Made by a program: the position numbers and the translations under genes. The notes beneath the pieces are model-generated. The model saw nothing but the letters and a program-made list of their open reading frames with translations. It did not search any database and was not told the origin of the DNA. Shown here piece by piece: positions 61,274-64,000 of a stretch of 64,000 nt of DNA (positions are counted from its first letter, which is position 1; the number at the start of each line of letters is the position of its first letter). This stretch comes from NVTR01 sp036479015 (GTDB lineage Bacteria > Pseudomonadota > Alphaproteobacteria > Rhodobacterales > Rhodobacteraceae): positions 62,001 to 126,000 of the forward strand of contig JAZGFB010000018.1 of assembly GCA_036479015.1 (NCBI GenBank). The letters are read 5' to 3'.

Positions 61274-63237
61274 TCCTGATTTCCTTCAACCAAAGTAAAT
61301 ATTGCCCGCATCCCAGAAGGTTGGTGAGGCGTCAGGCGCAAATCACCGCCCATATCTTTGGCAATGTTATAAGAGATTGACAGCCCAAGCCCGAGCCCTT
61401 CACCAATGTCTTTGGTTGTAACAAACGGGTCAATTGCCTCATCAGGGGTTAAGCCGACCAAACCAATGCCAGTATCTGCAATATTCAAAATAACAAAACC
61501 GTTGCTGTGTTTCGCACTGATACTGATTTCGCCGGCCTCACCGGTTTCATTGATAGCGTCCACCGCATTGCTCAGAATATTAACCAATACCTGCTCGATC
61601 AGAATCTGATCACCCAGGACCGTTGCAAGGTTACAGTTTTCGGCGATGGTCAGGGTGATTTCGGGTTGATCGATCTTGCCTCGCAAAATCGCAACGGCAT
61701 TGGCAAGCAGCGGGCCAAGCGACAGCGATTCACGTTTATATTCGGAACGGCGGGCAAAGCGTTTTAGATGTTTGATCGTGTTGGTCATCCGCTCCACAAG
61801 TCCGGATATCCGCTCTATCTGGCGAACGATCTTATCTTGTTCGCCGGACTTTTCGGCGGCTGACAACAGGTGCAAGCGTTGCTGGATCGCCGCCAGGGGT
61901 TGGTTAAGTTCATGGGAAATGCCCGCCGAAAGGTTGCCAAGGGCTGCCATTTTTCCGGCCTGAACAAGCTCGGCTTGTGTCTGGTGCAATTGCTCGATGG
62001 CCTGCTCACGTGCGTCAATAGAATGCTGAAAAGCCAACACTGCCGCCGCCATATGGCCGATCTCATCGTCGCCGCCTGCCGGTAATTTGGCCGGCGCGGC
62101 ACCGCGCGCAATTTCCTGCATGGCGGTGGTGATCTCATGCATGGGCCGGATTACCCCGCGGCGGATATAGCCAAAAAGAACCACAGCACCCGCAAGTCCT
62201 GACATTATGGTCAGCCCAACCAGCCACCACATTGCCACTGCTGCACGCCTTGCCGACAGCTGAATGGCATTGGCAACTGCAACACGTTGTACGCGGCTGG
62301 TTTCCGACAGGTTGGTTTGCAACTGTGCGAATTGCATCTGCAAGTGGTCAAGGTCGTCAAGCAGAGAGATCTGATTTGCAAGCCACGCGTCGCGCTGAAC
62401 CAGAATGCCCAGGTCATTATTTGCCAGATCGTTTAGCAATGCCGCAGATTGGCGAAGCGTAAGGTATTCGGTTTTGTCAGGCAGGCGCGCCAGATCAGCA
62501 TTCAGCCGAGACAGTGAATCAGCTGTCAGGCTGACATATTGCGCCAATTGTGATGGCGCGCTGGCCACCGTGCTTTGCAGCAAAAGCGTTGTGGTGGTTG
62601 AAGCCTCAGTACCAATACGAAAAATAAGATCGCGCGCCGCACGTTCTGCCGTTATTTGCCGCGACAGACGCACCCTGAAACTCGGGTCGCCACTGCGCGC
62701 CAGGCTTTCAGTGGCGACCTCGACATTAAAGGAAAAATCGCCCAGGACCGGATCAATCTCGTCCTGAATATCAACATTCAACCAGCGCAGTTGTTCAACC
62801 AGCGCTTCGGTGGCCGCCTGCAAGCCATGGCGCTTTTCCAGTCCGGTCAGAATTTCCGCCAGCCGTATTTTAATATCGTTCTGGAGCAGGGTATTCTCTG
62901 GACCGGCTTCGGTCAGAAACGGGCTTTGTAAAATACGGCTCAACTCATCGGTCGTAACGCTTAGCCGCGCCCTCAGATCACTGTTTTCTGATGGGTCAGC
63001 GCTGACAATCGCAGTGGCAAGTGCGGCCAGTTCGGCGGCACCTTCGGCCAGCTCGCTTGACAGTGCCAATTGTGGAATATGGGCCTGCGTCAAGGCATTG
63101 TAATCTTGCCTCGTTTGCCAGAAAAAGAATATCGAAACCGCCAATACCATCCAGACAATCGCTACAATGCTGCCGATCATCAGCATCAGCTGGCCCCAGA
63201 TTGTGGGCGTAATGCGTTTGAAACCGATCAGGTTCAC
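61270..63237 (-). CDS. Membrane sensor histidine kinase (PgtB/DctB-like)
   Basis: A 655-aa kinase. TM1 lies at about 15-40 and TM2 at 335-358, bracketing a long helical periplasmic domain of nearly 300 residues. HAMP (359-411) and a coiled segment (EQAIEQLHQTQAELVQAGKM) follow. The DHp box is LSAGISHELNQPLAA with phospho-His442, and the HATPase domain has the N box NILSNAVDAI, DTGIGL and GLGLGLSI. The periplasmic domain probably reads the state of the adjacent binding protein. ATGA overlaps on both sides. Confidence 0.94.
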   Translation of the reverse strand: MNLIGFKRITPTIWGQLMLMIGSIVAIVWMVLAVSIFFFWQTRQDYNALTQAHIPQLALSSELAEGAAELAALATAIVSADPSENSDLRARLSVTTDELSRILQSPFLTEAGPENTLLQNDIKIRLAEILTGLEKRHGLQAATEALVEQLRWLNVDIQDEIDPVLGDFSFNVEVATESLARSGDPSFRVRLSRQITAERAARDLIFRIGTEASTTTTLLLQSTVASAPSQLAQYVSLTADSLSRLNADLARLPDKTEYLTLRQSAALLNDLANNDLGILVQRDAWLANQISLLDDLDHLQMQFAQLQTNLSETSRVQRVAVANAIQLSARRAAVAMWWLVGLTIMSGLAGAVVLFGYIRRGVIRPMHEITTAMQEIARGAAPAKLPAGGDDEIGHMAAAVLAFQHSIDAREQAIEQLHQTQAELVQAGKMAALGNLSAGISHELNQPLAAIQQRLHLLSAAEKSGEQDKIVRQIERISGLVERMTNTIKHLKRFARRSEYKRESLSLGPLLANAVAILRGKIDQPEITLTIAENCNLATVLGDQILIEQVLVNILSNAVDAINETGEAGEISISAKHSNGFVILNIADTGIGLVGLTPDEAIDPFVTTKDIGEGLGLGLSISYNIAKDMGGDLRLTPHQPSGMRAIFTLVEGNQE

Positions 63238-64000
63238 CGGGTTGCCATTTCAAGCTGGTCCAACAGTGCGTCCGCTTCTGATAATATAGCCTCGTTTAAG
63301 CTGCGCCATGTCAATAATACCGCCTCTTGCGATGGATTATTCGTCGTCAGATTTGTTACCCGGAACGGTGTTTCATTCAATTCGTACTGCATGCTTTCAG
63401 CCTCGGACACTGGCATCAACACCAGTAATTGGCGCAGTTTCGAAATGCGTGCCGGATCAGTGGTTAAGGGTAATGCATACAGGCGCTGCCACAACGCGCG
63501 ACGCTGCGACAGGGTTGCGGTGACAAACACGTCAAACAATGCATTTACAGTCCAGTACCGCTGCTGCGCGGTGCGCGAATTATACTGCATCCATGTCAGG
63601 CGCAACGCGTCCTGCATTTCTTGCGGAATCTGATCAGCCGCCTCGGCCCGTATGGCAGGATTGGCCGGAATGCGGCGCATTTGGGGGTCTAGCAAAAGCC
63701 TTTGACCTTCTTGCGACAGAACATAGGTGACAAACTCGCATGCTGCCTTAACATTGGCGCTTGTGTTCAAGATGCCAATTTTCGCCGACGTTACCATGAC
63801 CGGGCGACCATAGCGAAATTGCAATTCTGGGCTGTTACTTTGCGCCAGAAAATCAATGCTCAACCCCACAGCAAACCGCCGGTTCAAAACACCGTCAGGT
63901 ACGCCAAAACTGCGCGATGTCAGGGTTGATAGATTGCCGGAAAGTTCCAGAAGATAGCGCCATCCGTCCGTCCAGCCACGCACCTGAAGAAACCGCTCAA
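63234..64000 (-). CDS. Sensor-type periplasmic binding protein (PgtC-like), 5' end outside window
   Basis: The last 254 or so residues of a binding protein; the frame is open to base 64000, so the N-terminus lies beyond the edge, and the apparent start at 63983 is an artefact. It shares with the transporter protein at 58540 the strings FLQ/LLQ-x-x-GW, RSFGVPDGV, LLDP-x-x-x-R-x-P-x-NP and NA-x-FDV. Its stop overlaps the kinase start by four bases. A role as extracytoplasmic sensor for the kinase, as PgtC does for PgtB, is inferred from this order. Confidence 0.85.
   Translation of the reverse strand, partial: ERFLQVRGWTDGWRYLLELSGNLSTLTSRSFGVPDGVLNRRFAVGLSIDFLAQSNSPELQFRYGRPVMVTSAKIGILNTSANVKAACEFVTYVLSQEGQRLLLDPQMRRIPANPAIRAEAADQIPQEMQDALRLTWMQYNSRTAQQRYWTVNALFDVFVTATLSQRRALWQRLYALPLTTDPARISKLRQLLVLMPVSEAESMQYELNETPFRVTNLTTNNPSQEAVLLTWRSLNEAILSEADALLDQLEMATR

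Overview
The window is chromosomal DNA of an alphaproteobacterium, most probably of the Rhodobacterales/Roseobacter lineage. The indications are an atpHAGDC cluster that lacks the F0 genes, a fused Sat-CysC, the hsp20-DUF1150 pair, purEK with a DUF465 gene, an H-type lectin gene behind atpC, and many small families typical of that order (DUF2161, DUF1467, YcgN, Hint_2). Base composition is moderately GC-rich and even. I found no rRNA, tRNA, IS element, prophage or CRISPR array. Two stretches (about 19240-19570 and 53464-54132) are gene-poor and rich in repeats.

Layout. 1-3087: 3'-truncated clpA, gloB and a methyltransferase. 3296-9660: the F1 ATP synthase operon, an H-type lectin gene and convergent prs. 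9760-16897: a DsbA-like isomerase, a minus-strand run maoC-like/ribF/ycgN/ltaE, a HAD hydrolase, Mn-dependent pyrophosphatase, a PD-(D/E)xK protein and a TbpB-like lipoprotein. 17102-19236: groESL with a CIRCE operator and a terminator. 19237-23071: a palindrome cluster, YccF, a beta-solenoid membrane protein, a DMT exporter and a lipase-like protein. 23104-31146: purEK, a heat-shock Hsp20 operon, PhzF, Sat-CysC, and trxB (coupled to a RES-domain gene) divergent from an Lrp regulator. 31163-35659: a Hint protein, the overlapping lgt-midA-pgeF operon and ubiK. 35909-43750: YbjN, proC-csaA-dehydrogenase, tdk, an HTH-like protein, divergent HupE/DUF4198 and a Cys/Met PLP enzyme. 43814-53463: carB, a GT87-type protein, aspS, two tiny pilin-like proteins (one of 39 aa), a GNAT, a receiver protein, and mce with DUF1467. 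53464-55640: repeats, a gene remnant, and a nitroreductase/EI24 pair.

The most system-like region is 55642-64000, all on the minus strand. A binding protein, a fused permease and an ATPase form an ABC importer. Upstream lies a second, sequence-related binding protein (truncated by the window edge), followed by a histidine kinase and an NtrC-type response regulator, each joined by a 4-base ATGA overlap. This resembles the Salmonella PgtC-PgtB-PgtA logic, in which a periplasmic binding protein feeds a kinase, but here it is attached to an ABC importer. The regulator appears to have lost both the GAFTGA loop and the Walker B glutamate, so activation through sigma54 is doubtful. The substrate is unknown; ferric iron, 2-aminoethylphosphonate and phosphoglycerate are the family possibilities.

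Two heat-shock (RpoH-type) promoters were read, upstream of hsp20 and of ubiK, plus a CIRCE element at groES. All functional statements rest on motif reading and family recollection; no searches were run.
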